Below are positions 1 through 10,920 of a stretch of DNA of 16,836 bases, piece after piece (positions within the stretch are counted from its first letter, which is position 1; each line of letters opens with the position of its first letter). The notes under the pieces were generated by a model. It saw only the letters and a program-made list of their open reading frames with translations. It was not told the DNA's origin and did no database searches. The stretch spans positions 1-16,836 of the forward strand of contig CAJVPP010001995.1 in the NCBI GenBank assembly GCA_910592005.1. Reading direction: 5' to 3'. This stretch comes from Funneliformis mosseae (lineage: Eukaryota > Glomeromycota > Glomeromycetes > Glomerales > Glomeraceae). The position numbers and the translations under genes are program-made.

Positions 1-2439
1 TATAATATATTTATTTTATTTTATTTTTTAGAAACCATCTAATTAATAATATTATATACATTAATACATATTCAAAACATTTATTTTTTTATTGATTACA
101 TATTTAAAATTTGTAATTTTAGATTCTAAATAAAATGTTTATATAATAGATATTATGATGAAAGATTAATAGAAATTCAATGAAGAAATATCATAACAGA
201 TACTAAAAGCAATAGAGAATAAAAAGGAATTTTAATTTTTTTTTCACTTATTACTTTTAACTTTTGCAATCTAAGAAATATTAAATGTATTATAAATTTT
301 GAAAGTCTTTCTAATTAGCTTATTCAAATATCATAAATAGCTTATTATCAAACTATAAAATTTTAAAATGTTAAAAAAGACTTGAATCTTTGAGAAATTA
401 TTATTAGATATTGTAGTAGGAATACAATCAATATCTACTATATTTAAGTATTTTTTACAATATTATTCTAATGATAATAATTATTTATTTTCATTAAAAG
501 GTTCTGTAAATTTAGTGTAGTTATATTACAGTTACTTTAGTATTGTAAAGATCATTATTAAATTAGTATCTTAATATGATTGAAGCAGAGTTAAGACATA
601 ATAACATTTTGGAATTTTTAAAAATAACGTGAGTAAAATAATAGTTAAATAAAGATTTCTTTCTTAGAATCATTAGTAATAATATAAATAATATAATTAA
701 GTGTTGTTTTAGATAATTATACTTTTTGAGAAAAAGTATAATATATATAGGATTAATGAATATAATTGATTATATTTTTTTCAACAAAACATTTTTTTGG
801 AAAAGTAAGATATAAGCAAGAAATAGTTACTTTTATTAACAGAAAATACAAAAAAATACATATTTGAAATATTTAGAATATTTACTATAGTAAAAGAAAT
901 TTCTGTTTATCTTATGTATATTTTAAAATAGTATTCAAAAGATAAAGAAAAAAGCTATATTAATCTTGAATCATACAAGATACTATTATCAGTTTTAATT
1001 TCATATAGAAATAATATTATAAAGCAAATGATTTTTAATAAATAAGAATTTAGTAATGATAATATTATCTAACTATAAATCAAAATTAAAATATAGAGTT
1101 TTAACTATTACTGTGAATTTTTTTACAATTACATTTTATAAAAAATAATCTTATCAATTATATGCGATTAAGATAGTTTGTATAATAAATAATTTTCTTT
1201 CTGAATAAATAATTATCAATTACAAATAGTATTATTATCTAGAGTAAAGTAAAAGATAATATATCTATATATTATAAAAAATTTTTAGTCATATAATTAT
1301 TATGTTTCTATCTACCAATATGATCTTAAACTATAAAATCTTCAATTTTAGAAAGTGTCAAAATCATTTCAAATTCAATAATGATTTCTATTTCCTAATA
1401 ATAAAAAAAAATTTTTTGAATATTTACTTTATTTATATAATAAAAATTAAGAAATATATTTTAAATATTTATTAAAATTACATTTAATCAATTAAAAGAT
1501 TTAACATTTTTCATTATTTTATATGATATTAGATGTATAAATCTTACTATATTTAATTTTAATTACTTAATGAATAATGTTATAAATAAAATAACTTTAC
1601 TTTTTTTTAAAAGAAAATGCTTAATTTTTTGATTATATAATAATAAAAAATAATTATTCAGAAGATGTTAAGAAAAAGGTTAACTAAATAAAAAAAACTT
1701 TAAGATAAATTTTCTTCTATTTTAATTAGTAAGCAATAATAAGCAGTATAAAAGACTTTAGTAATTCTAAGAAGGGATTAAATTCAAATAACTATAATAG
1801 ATATTTATATATTACTTACTTTATAGTCTACGTGTTTATTATTATCTATTTTATATAAATAAATTAAAATATTAATAAAAATTGATATACTAATTTGTTT
1901 TATTAATTTTATAAAAGATTATTGCAATTATTATAAAAATGTTAATTTTTAATTGAGAAAAAAATATAAAATACATGATAAAAAAGTAAATAAAATTATT
2001 ATACTTAGATCAAATATTAATAACTATATATATTACATTTTTTAAGATTCTTAGTTTCAGAAATCTTTTGGTATAGTAAAAATTTTCTCAAAATTTTAAT
2101 CAGAAATAAGAGAATAAATAAATTATTTCAACTAATATTAATAATGCTAACTATATACATATAATAAAGATTTAAAAATCTAGGAATTAAAAATAAAAAT
2201 TAACATCTATTTCTTTTTAATCTATTATATATTCATAGCATAAAAAATATTATTGTCATAATCTTTTATTATTTTTTATAAATAAAAATTATATTAAAAT
2301 AACTATTAAAATATATAAGTTATCATTTAATAAATAGTAAAAATAGTATTAAATTAAAATTAGTTAGCTAAAAAATAAAAATTACATTTTTGTTTATTAC
2401 TTTTTATTATTTTTAAATTCTATATTCTAACTTTATATA
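1..2439. other. AT-rich DNA without recognisable genes
   Basis: Both strands were read for protein motifs, tRNA-like boxes and repeats, and nothing supportable was found. The stretch is made almost entirely of A/T words with stops every few codons in all frames, and the longest homopolymers are about ten bases. It may be heavily decayed transposon or coding DNA like the better preserved relics to the right, but no family signature survives to show that. Confidence 0.6.
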
Positions 2440-3060
2440 ATTATTTACTTTTTTAATTAATAAAAATATAAAACTTTTTATTACCTTTTTCTTTATTTTG
2501 CTTACTAATTTTTGAGTTTGTTATTTTGACAAAATTAATAATTCTTTTTTTTTAAGTAACCTCTTTAATTTATTTTCTGATTCTTAACTATCAAATTATT
2601 TTTCAATAAATTTATTCAATTTAAGTTTATCTAATGTAATATTATATTTCAAAACTATTTTAAATATTTGATACTTTCTTCACTTCATAACTATAATTAA
2701 TACTTTCTTAATTTCTTCACATTCCATTTATACTTTATTTTCTAATTCTTCTATTTTATTTTCTTGTTTTTAATTTCAATTTTTAATCCTTTAATTTTTT
2801 CTTTATATTTTTGATTTTATTCAAAAAGTTATTGATCTTTTCTATTTAATTTTGAAATATATTTAGTATAAGTATCAATTTACAATTAATTACTATATGA
2901 ATAAAAAGTAAAATCCTCTAGTTTTATAATTATTTAAAACTGTTCATAATTAATTTAAGTAGATAAATTATTTAACTTTTTATTTTACATGTTAATTTTT
3001 TTTTTGTAATGTATTTATTTCAGAAGGATCTAAAAGAGTTTGAAATAGTTTGCTTAAATT
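2440..3060 (-). pseudogene. Possible decayed coiled-coil coding region
   Basis: Read on the minus strand, this stretch gives Lys/Glu/Leu/Asn-rich text with heptad-like spacing, such as FQTLLDPSEINTLQKK near 3050-3000, KYKEKIKGLKIEIKN near 2810-2770, IEELENKV near 2740 and SENKLKRLLKKKELLILSK near 2580-2520. The frame changes at an A10 run (plus-strand T10 at 2996-3005) and again near 2750. Many in-frame stops are TAA at places where Gln would suit a coiled coil, matching the C-to-T decay of the recognised transposon relics in this window. I do not recognise the protein. In DNA this AT-rich such text can arise by chance, and stop density is only modestly below expectation, so support is weak. 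It may be the C-terminal end of the same relic as 3100-3530. Confidence 0.33.
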
Positions 3061-3099
3061 GTATTATATAAAATATACTCATTATTTTAAAGTTTTATA

Positions 3100-3530
3100 A
3101 TTACTTCAAGGTATATATAACTATATTATATACATCTGTTTAGAGATTATCATTTAGTAATTATAGTCTATTTTACTTAGACTTAATCCTAAAATCTGCT
3201 TAACAAATATTTTCATATAAACTTAATTATTAAAATTAGATAAATAGTTTATTTTAATCATAGTAATTGATGGTCTATCTTTACCATTTAATTTATAAGT
3301 TTTTATTTTATTAATAATTACTAAAATTGTAAAATTAGTTTTTTACATAGATAGTAATCTAATATCCTAGTGTTAATTTATTCAGAAATAGAATCTGACC
3401 TCTAACTCTAATAGTAATATAATTTAGCCTAGATTTGAACATGTAATACAGTCTATTATATCTAAAATACTTTAAATCTACTAATTACTGGTTGATAATT
3501 TTCTTATTTATGTAAAAGTTTTTGAGTTTG
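3100..3530 (-). pseudogene. Possible decayed globular coding region, unknown family
   Basis: The G+C content rises slightly here and minus-strand text becomes more protein-like. About 50 codons without a stop run from roughly 3525 to 3370 and include LYYMFKSRLNYITIRVRGQI and LFLNKLTLGY. After a probable one-base slip in an A run near 3340 the reading continues with TILVIINKIKTYKLNGKDRP and SITMIKINYLSNFNN. TAA and TAG codons interrupt the frame at plausible Gln positions. A competing minus frame also gives acceptable text, so the true frame is uncertain. No domain was recognised. It lies directly upstream of the coiled-coil-like stretch on the same strand and could be the N-terminal part of one decayed gene. 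Confidence 0.28.
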
Positions 3531-6369
3531 ATAATGTGAAATAGTATCTATTATAGATTATTAGTATAGACCAAGTTTTTATCAATTTCTGACTTTATTT
3601 GTATTTACATATTTTTTAAGACTCAATATTTAGAAATAATTAATATCAATTGATAGATCAATTGATCAATTACTAACATATATTAATCTATATACTTATA
3701 TATTCAGTTACAATAAATTTCTTATAAAAATTATTGAGTTTTTATGTCTTAGTTAAGGCTTGAATCTGTAGCTATAATACAATCTACAATGAAATCTTAG
3801 TTATTATTAACTGAATTAAAAATGCTGATCTTTTTATTTTATATATTAAAATTTATTAGAATCAAAAATAATAAATAAATTATAACTATTTTAAATTTAT
3901 TTATTTATTAATTAGATACTTAGTTATTTACAGATTATTATGAATTATAGAACAACTATTAGAAAAAATAATTTATTGCTATAAGAATAATTTTTTTTCA
4001 ATATAGTTAGTATACCAACATCCAATATATTGTTTAATAAAAATTGCAAATAAAGTAAATAAAGTATAACTTATGCAGCTTAATCAGATTATACAAAATA
4101 TTATAAAAAAAATATTATGTAATTTTTTAATCAAAGTTTTTTAACTAGCATTAAGGATTAAATGCAATTTTAAAAGAAATAAATAAATACTAAAAATAAT
4201 AATACTTTCTATTTCATAAATGTATTATTAAAAATTATTATACAAAATTATAAAAATTTTTTTCAAATTTGTATTAAAATTTATTAAATTTATTATAAAT
4301 TAATTTGATTTATAATTAATAAAAATTTAGCTATAAAACAATTTTTTTCAAATTAATTAGATATAATAACTTCTAAATATTTAGTTTAAGAACTTATTTA
4401 GAATTAATTAAAAAATATCAAAAATTTAAGCTTATTTAAGAATAGAGAATTTTGTTAATCTATTAGACTCAAGAATAGAGAAGAATATTAATTAGATAAA
4501 ATAAATTTATATAATTAGTTTCATATTTCAGTTAGGTTAAAAAATAGGATTTTAAACTTTTAATATAATTGACTAATAGAAAGTCTTTATTTTAATATTA
4601 TGTGATAAAATAAATTATTATACTTATTATTATTCATTATATCAAAAAAATTAAATAATTTATTAATTTTTTATTTTAAATATTTTATTTTTATTACCTT
4701 ATATCTACTTTAAATATTTCTTTAAATTAATATTATTACTATAGTTATATAATATAAATACTTACTTTTTGCTGATTTAAAAACATCTAAATTATCATAT
4801 TTAATATAAAAATCCAAGTAGATTTTAATTAAATAGTGTAGTTTTTCTACTTATAATATACATAATCATGTGTCATTAATAAAGATTCTTAAAAAAAATT
4901 TATGAATTAGATTTCTTGCATTATTATTAAATAGTATTATTAGGCTCTTTATCTTTATCTATATCTTCAGTTTCAAATTGTTTATTTTTATCTTTTTATT
5001 GTGTTTTCTTGATCAACTTCATTATTAATATCATTTTCTATATTATATTTGAATTATATGATTATAATCAAGTCATATGTATCATAAAATAATATATTGC
5101 AAATGTAGAAAATTATGCTTAAAAACATTTATTAAATTGTTTTATTCTTTTCAGAAAGTTTTTTTGTTAAATAAAAAATATAGTTTTCACATTCAATGCA
5201 ATTTACAGAATAATATTTTTTTACATATTTAGCAAAAGAACAAAATAGTATAGTGTATTTTGTTTTTGTAGTTTTTATCTTACTTTTTTTTTGTTTTGCT
5301 TTAGCATTTACAAAAGAAGACCTATAGTTTTCTATTTATATATAATATAAATTTTCAAATGACTTATAATATAAGTTATCTTTAGATATTAAATCTAAAA
5401 AATAATATAATAATTCAAAAACTTATTATAAATAATAAAAAGAGCAATAAATATTACAGTCTATTTTATTACATTTCTTAGTTATAAAAAATAATATTTT
5501 GCTGTAATAGTAATTTAAGAATTTTTGCAGATATAATTTTAAAATAAAAATATTTTATTTAAGCTTTTTTTATATAATTCATTTAATTGATACTTTATTC
5601 ACCCTTTATTTTATTTATTTGTAATATGATCTTTACAGATAATACTATTATTTATAAATAGAATTATTTTGTAAATCTTTTTATTTCTATTTCTAATATT
5701 ATAATAAATGTTTTAAATAACTTATTTTTAAGAGATTAGCAATTAAATATATCATTAAGTAATTGAATTAGAACTTAAAAGCTTTTAATAAATCTCTTTT
5801 TAAATTAAAATATTTTTTATAAATTTACAAATTTTATTTATTATACTAATTTTACTTAATAATTTTTCTAATTCATTATTTATTTTAGCTCATATTAAAC
5901 CTATATTTTACAATTCTAAATTTAGGATAAACATAATATGTTTAACAGAATTTTTCATAAATGTTATGATAGAATTTAGTCAATAACAAAATAATCAAGA
6001 TCTAAAATAAGAAAATGATAAATATAAAAGAGTTAAATATAGATATATGTATAATAATGATCTGTTTTATTATTATATAAAGATATAATATAAGTTTATT
6101 TAAAAGTAACTTTTTTAAGAAATATATAATTGTGAAACAAAGAGTAAAAAGAATAAAAAATTAAATTCTTTAATATGATATATATTTTATTCTACATAAA
6201 AATTACTATTTATCAATTCAAAAATATTATATATCATTTTTACATTTAATATAATTTTTATTTTAGTATAACTGTAATTAATAATTATAAATATAATACC
6301 TTTATTAATTATAACTATCTTTTTCTCTCTATAATAATAATAGAGAATCTGGATTCTTCAATTTCACAA
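3531..6369. other. AT-rich DNA, mostly featureless
   Basis: No gene family, RNA gene or terminal repeat was recognised on either strand. Around 3649-3672 the word TCAATTGA or its parts recurs and makes a small palindromic cluster. At 4255-4270 and 4341-4357 a TTTTTTTCAAATT word is repeated, too short to call a repeat family. One open stretch on the minus strand at 5132-5335 is listed separately. The rest is A/T words with frequent stops. Confidence 0.5.
5132..5335 (-). other. Short open stretch without start, unknown
   Basis: A minus-strand frame stays open for 67 codons between two TAA codons and has no ATG near its start. It is Lys-rich at first (NAKAKQKKSKIKTTK), then has a hydrophobic Cys-containing segment (YTILFCSFAKYVKKYY) and a Cys-x-x-Cys pair in VNCIECENYI. 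Beyond its stop, at about 5060-4940, the same strand carries an acidic, Asn/Asp/Glu-rich text with one frame change. At this base composition a few runs of this length are expected by chance in a window of this size, so it may be meaningless. The Cys pair and the change of character along its length are the only reasons to list it as a possible relic. Confidence 0.18.
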
Positions 6370-7996
6370 TGATGCTTATCTCATTTAGAAATAAAATTTG
6401 TGATTTTATGAAACTTAATAATAAATTTTTTTCATAATAAAATAATAATAACGCATAATGAGTATCTAAATGATAAACTCATAATTAATATATTTATATT
6501 ACAGTCAACTCTTTCTACAACAATTTTCATATAACGAATTTTACAATACAACAGATTTTAGTATCAAACATATCTTTAAATATTAAATAAATAACACACT
6601 CAAAGTTAGCTTTATTATAACTGATGATATTTTTTCAACAAGAGCTTTAAATTTTGCTTTTTTATTAAAGAAGAATAAGTTTAAAGAATCTAGTGGTTGG
6701 GTGGACAACTTTAAAAATGACATAATTTTAAATAGTATCATATACATGAAAAAGTTGCAAATACGTTGTTTAAAAATCTTGAAACAATAAGAAAGAATAT
6801 CTGGCAAATATTAAAAGATTATAGTCCTAAAGATATATTTAATATGATGAAACAGGACTGTTTTAGAAGATGAAACTATGTCAAATGATATCTAATAAAC
6901 AAATATTAGAAAAGAAATAATCAAAGGATGTATAATAATCTTACTTATATATAACACAACAGGAGTGAAAAGTTGACACCTTTGTTCATACATAAGTATA
7001 AAAATTCTAGAGTTATTAAGAATATTAATAAAAGAACACTTCTGATCAAATACTATTATAACTAAAAAAGTTGGATGCAGTTTTCAATCTAAAACAATTA
7101 CATAAAAAATTCAATATAAAAATAAGAAGATAAAATTAGAAAATTCTCCTTCTTATGAATAATACTCTGACATATATTCTTTATGAAACAACTTACCTGA
7201 CTAATATCACTATTTAATCCCTTCTCCCAAACATCACTATATATCTACAACCTTATGATCAAGATATCATAAATAGTTTTAAGATAAGAAATATAATTAA
7301 TTTAATAATTCTTTAGTTAAAATATAATTAATAAATTTATTTATACTTAATTCTAATTTAACTTATTTTAGGCATAATATCAAAAGCTATATTTATAAAA
7401 TTGGATTAAAGCTTTTGATAAATTTAATGAATACCGTATCAAACCCTCTAAAATTGATATTAAAAAGTGTATAAAATACATTTCATAAGTATGGAATAAC
7501 ATTACAAATAAAACAATTGAAAATTGTTGTGTAAAGCAGATATTTTACTTAATGATAATTATGAAAATAAGGATGAAATCAATATTGATATATTATTTGA
7601 ACTTAAACGTTAAAGAAGATAGAAGAAGTTTAAGTATTAATTGATAAATTAGATTTTGATAATCCTTTTTTTGCTAAAGAATTTGTTAAGTATGATAAGT
7701 TTGAAATTACAAATGAAATGATATTTGATGAAGAAAATTTTAAAGCAGTTTTACCTGAACAAGAAGATGAAAGAAAGAAAGATTCTTTATCACCAATAAT
7801 TACTTATAGAAAAGTTATTGAGGCTTATGATAAAGTTATTTTATATTTGAAGTAATAAGAAAAATCTTTTAATATGAAAAAAAAAGTTGAAGTCTATTAA
7901 AAAACTTAGAAAAGAAGTTTTAAAACAACAGTTTGTCTTTTCAAAATAAACTAATCTTAATAAATCTATTACTATAATTGAATAGTAGCTTGAAAG
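6370..7996 (+). pseudogene. Tigger/pogo-type DDE transposase, decayed
   Basis: This is the wreck of a CENP-B-like (Tigger/pogo branch of Tc1/mariner) transposase, the enzyme that cuts and pastes its element. An N-terminal helix-turn-helix remnant lies at about 6390-6530. The CENP-B-type second DNA-binding domain follows at 6600-6770 (ITDDIFSTRALNFAFLL, FKESSGWVDNFK, then YHIHEKVANT in another frame). The catalytic core begins with LKDYSPKDIFNM and a shifted ETGLF (6810-6866), then KLTPLFIHKYKNSRVIKNIN (6971-7030), SWMQFSI, NNTLTYILYETTYLTNITI (7157-7215) and QPYDQDIINSFK (about 7248-7285). WNNITNKTIENCC at 7490-7540 and the acidic C-terminal tail at 7640-7980, ending near TNLNKSI, complete it. 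At least four frameshifts and many stops make it dead. The second catalytic Asp (normally D in VDN) reads Asn, a G-to-A change. TAG and TAA sit at conserved Trp positions after GLF and after QFSI. Total length, about 540 codons, fits a full-length protein. No terminal inverted repeats could be fixed. Confidence 0.85.
7640..7853 (+). other. Best-preserved part of the Tigger relic (C-terminal tail)
   Basis: This is the longest undamaged run of the transposase relic, about 71 codons: VLIDKLDFDNPFFAKEFVKY, then an acidic stretch with AVLPEQEDERKKD, then VIEAYDKVILYLK. It stops at two TAA codons in a row (7854-7859), where related tails have acidic and Gln-rich text, so CAA-to-TAA changes are the likely cause. 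After another shift the frame continues with KKLRKEVLKQQFVFSK to about 7950. The segment has no start of its own and should not be called as a separate gene. Confidence 0.6.
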
Positions 7997-8102
7997 GTTA
8001 CGTAATAATATTTACAGATTTTTTTGCTTTTTACAAAATAAAATGACATCATAATCACAAGAAATTTTAATATATTAATCAAATAATATCCTTGTAATCA
8101 TA

Positions 8103-8190
8103 TTAAAATTTTGTTGAAATTGTGTTGAAAAATCATATTATTTTTATTAATTTTTAACTAATTTTTGTTGAATTTGTATTGAATTGCTTA
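8103..8190. repeat. Two degenerate copies of a TTTTGTTGAA word
   Basis: TTTTGTTGAAATTGTGTTGAA near 8110-8130 and TTTTGTTGAATTTGTATTGAA near 8164-8184 are close copies about 53 bases apart. They follow the end of the Tigger relic and could belong to its 3' untranslated or terminal region, but no matching inverted copy was found upstream of the relic. Confidence 0.4.
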
Positions 8191-8323
8191 TTGATTTTTT
8201 TTACTAAATTGTGATAAATAATTTATAATGATTTTTATTTATCACTGAAGTAATAATTTATTATTGTAGATCTACTCTAATTGTCTGATATATTATATTT
8301 ATTAATTTGCATAAGTTATTTTT

Positions 8324-8740
8324 AGATTGGTCTAATTTTTATAAATAATATGATGTATTATTATTTTGACTTTTTATTTTTAATACAAATTAGAATTTTG
8401 ATCATAAAGAGTTATTATTATATTATTTTAATCATAAGTTTTATTTGTTATATTTGGATTAATCTAAATTTTATAAATAATACAATGCATAATTATAATA
8501 TGATACTTAAATTATTATTTTGATTTTTTATTTTTAATATAAATCAGAATTTCAATCATGAAGAGTTCTTATTGTATTATTTTAATCATAAGTTTTGCTT
8601 ATTATATTTGGATTAATCTAATTTTTATAAATAATATGATGCTTAATTATAATATGATGCTTAAATTATTATTTTAATTTTTTGTTTTTAATATAAATCA
8701 GAATTTTAATCAAGATTGTATTATTTCAATTGTAAATAAA
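8324..8740. repeat. Three-copy tandem repeat, 132-154 bp period
   Basis: Three head-to-tail copies begin with GGATTAATCTAA-like text at 8324 (GATTGGTCTAAT form), 8456 and 8610. Shared words in each copy are TTTATAAATAATAYRATG, TTATTATTTTGA or close variants, TTTTTAATAYAAATYAGAAT and, in the first two, TTATTTTAATCATAAGTTTT. The first copy lacks about 22 bases, around the ATAATTATAATATGAT block, and the third fades out after TATTATTTCAATTG. No coding potential was seen. It follows the transposase relic by about 330 bp and may be its 3' end or an unrelated AT satellite. Confidence 0.75.
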
Positions 8741-9039
8741 AAATTTCACAAAATATCAAATCAAATGAATAAATTTATTTATAAAGAAAAGTATTTTTAC
8801 TATTATATAATTTTTTCACCTTTTGAAATTTAAATCTACCTTTAAATTACTTTAATTTATTCCTTTAAATCTTTTTAAATTAAATGTAAAATGACTATAC
8901 AAATAATTTGAGAAGATAACAAAATCGATTTATTAGTTGAAGAAAGAAGAAGGAGAAATAAAGAGTATTATATAAGGTACAAAGGTAATAAGACAGAATT
9001 TTGAAATATAAATTACTTTCTTTTTATTTTTAAAACAAT

Positions 9040-9183
9040 TTTATTAATATTTTAGTAATATATAAAAAAAAAATTTGAAAAAAAATTTGATTATAAAAAA
9101 AATAAAATTTGTTTATTAACATTTTAGTAACATATAAAAAAAAAATTATAAAATAAAGTTGATTATAAAAAAAATAAAGTTTG
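9040..9183. repeat. Tandem duplication, 72 bp period
   Basis: Two adjacent copies, 9040-9111 and 9112-9183, share TTTATTAAYATTTTAGTAAY, then a poly-A block, then TTGATTATAAAAAAAATAAA and a closing GTTTG or TTTG. Differences are scattered substitutions, so the duplication is not recent. A small inverted repeat follows directly. Confidence 0.7.
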
Positions 9184-9191
9184 AGTTAAAA

Positions 9192-9247
9192 TTACTTAAG
9201 TTTATTTATATAAATATTTTTAATATATTAGAAATAAACTTAAGTAA
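9192..9247. repeat. Perfect 16 bp inverted repeat (hairpin)
   Basis: TTACTTAAGTTTATTT at 9192-9207 is exactly the reverse complement of AAATAAACTTAAGTAA at 9232-9247, with a 24-base A/T loop. Each arm contains the self-complementary core ACTTAAGT. It could be a stem-forming site, paired termini of a tiny deleted element, or chance in AT-rich DNA, though an exact 16 bp match at this spacing is not common by chance. Confidence 0.6.
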
Positions 9248-9777
9248 ATCAAAATAATTTATCAAAATAATTTATTATAATAATATTAATAAAATTATTC
9301 TTATAAATAACTCTATTTTAATAGGTTCTCTAAATATTTAATATTATTTAACAAAAATTTTAAATTATGAAATACTGATTTTACCTAAAAGTTATGATTA
9401 TATAATACTAGTTTATTATATTTTAAAAGGAATGTAACTTGACAAATTAATTGAAGATATGATACAGCATATATAACTTGCTAATATGAGTTAAAATAGA
9501 GGAATTTAATATAAAATTATAATGTAAGTAAATAAATAAATAACAATATAATGATAAATATAATTTATCAATATAATTAATATCTTTTAGGACTTTTGCA
9601 ATTATCAAAATAAAGCAAGAAGAAGTAGAAGGTGGACCTATACTGTAGAAAGATTATACAATCTCTTTAGAACTCAATTCTGAGATAAGTCAAGTAATAA
9701 TTAAAAATGTTAAATGATTTTTTAGATTTATATTAAATATTTTTAATTTTTTAGAATCAAGGCATACTTGAAGGAAA

Positions 9778-9900
9778 AATCGTAATTTGCCTACTATAAG
9801 ACAAATACGAAATATAAAGTAAAATTATAATGTACTTGTGAGGTAAAACTGAAATAAACAACAAAATTATAACATGCCTATAAGGCCTGCAAGGTAATAA
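9778..9900 (+). other. Weak coding-like stretch with repeated KL-stop motif
   Basis: One plus-strand frame reads AYYKTNTKYKVKL, stop, CTCEVKLK, stop, TTKL, stop, HAYKACKVIK. The motif Lys-Leu-stop followed by a Cys- or His-led segment occurs twice, and the DNA itself holds two degenerate copies of AAAATTATAAYRTRC followed by GAGGTAA or AAGGTAA. If the stops are decayed Gln or Trp codons, as elsewhere here, this would be a fragment of a short-repeat Lys/Cys-rich protein. The evidence is slight and the family was not recognised. Confidence 0.2.
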
Positions 9901-9902
9901 AA

Positions 9903-10107
9903 TTTCATTTTTTTTCATATTGTATGTTTAATTTTGATTTTTCTTTTCATTTTATTTTTCTAATTTCATTTTTTTATTTTATAGTTTCATTTTAGTTTCT
10001 TAATTTTATTTTTTCATTTTATTTAGTTTTCTTTTTTTTTTATTTTTATTTTTTCTTTCTTTTATTTTTCTTTTATTTATTATCTTATTTTATTTTTATT
10101 TTATTTT
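9903..10107 (+). repeat. T-rich, G-poor low-complexity tract
   Basis: About 205 bases consist nearly only of T runs broken by single A, C or AT (TTTTCATTTTATTTTTC-type words). G is almost absent from the plus strand after the first 40 bases, so the strand asymmetry is strong. It ends abruptly at an A run at 10108. It has no coding sense. It may be a decayed poly-pyrimidine microsatellite, or the reverse-complement trace of an A-rich retroelement tail, though no retroelement was seen beside it. Confidence 0.6.
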
Positions 10108-10122
10108 AAAAAAATGATAAAT

Positions 10123-10148
10123 TAAATTTTTTTTTTAAAAAAAATTTA
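10123..10148. repeat. Perfect 12 bp A/T inverted repeat
   Basis: TAAATTTTTTTT at 10123-10134 pairs with AAAAAAAATTTA at 10137-10148 across a two-base TT loop. It sits just after the end of the T-rich tract. A/T-only palindromes are expected in this DNA, so no function is claimed. Confidence 0.4.
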
Positions 10149-10883
10149 AGTAAATTAATAAAACTATTGTATAATGATTAACATATTACATATTAAAATA
10201 AAATGATTAGAAATTACAAAATAATGTGAAATATTTCTGAAAAAATTATATTATAGTAAAATTATATTTGTGTAATAAAATCAATAATCATCAACTATAA
10301 CAAATAATTTGTTAATGCTATAATGAATTATTTATTATAATATTAACAAAAATTCTTATAATAAAGATCTAATCAGCTAGATCAACAACTTCATTATATT
10401 GAAGTGTGACTATATTTAATTTTATTAATAGTTGTAAACTAAATATTTTACTTATAGATTTTAATTATTATAGCCTAATTAATATAATATATAGGATTTT
10501 AATATATAATTTATAGTAATAATGTCACTTTAATATCATAAAAAATAAAAATTCAATATAATTCAAAATAAAATTGTTAAATACATTACTAATATTCATA
10601 ATAATATAATATATAAAGTAAGAGCTTAGCAATATAAATGTAATTTATTAGCATTAAAGATTTATAATTTTTTATATAATTTCAGATCTACATAATTAAA
10701 AAATTCAAGAAAATCTCAGGTATATAATAATTATGCTTTTCAAATTTTTGTGATTACGTATATTAATATACCATATTATTTTAGTTAGATTATTATATAA
10801 AAGCTATTATAAGAGGAAGATTACAAAAGAGTTTCATAATTTTCTCTTTATAACAGCTCCTACATACTTAATAAATTGCTTTT

Positions 10884-10891
10884 CTTATATA
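10884..10891. repeat. Left target-site duplication (8 bp)
   Basis: CTTATATA directly precedes the left terminal repeat of the hAT-like element and is repeated exactly at 11669-11676 after the right terminal repeat. Eight base pairs is the standard target duplication length of hAT transposons. The sequence is A/T-rich, so part of the match could be chance, but its position against both ends is exact. Confidence 0.7.
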
Positions 10892-10908
10892 TAGAGCTCT
10901 GCATAAGC
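10892..10908 (+). repeat. Left terminal inverted repeat of hAT-like element
   Basis: TAGAGCTCTGCATAAGC. It matches the right end (11652-11668, reverse strand) at 15 of 17 positions, and both differences are transitions. It contains the six-base palindrome GAGCTC, which the right end has lost. Confidence 0.75.
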
Positions 10909-10920
10909 TAAGCCGCTTGA

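Larger units (their letters stand above)
8741..10883. other. AT-rich DNA with small repeats, no clear gene
   Basis: Apart from the listed 72 bp duplication, the inverted repeats, the T-rich tract and a weak coding-like stretch near 9778-9900, this region shows nothing recognisable. G+C rises only around 9590-9900. No tRNA, promoter or conserved domain was seen on either strand. Confidence 0.5.

Noticed and set aside
1..6369. Mitochondrial or apicoplast-like genome segment
   Set aside because: The A+T content would fit, but no organellar gene, rRNA or tRNA was seen, and nuclear DNA transposons follow in the same window.
6583..6807. 74-codon minus-strand open frame
   Set aside because: It lies antisense to the CENP-B-type domain of the Tigger relic, whose plus-strand reading has clear family motifs.
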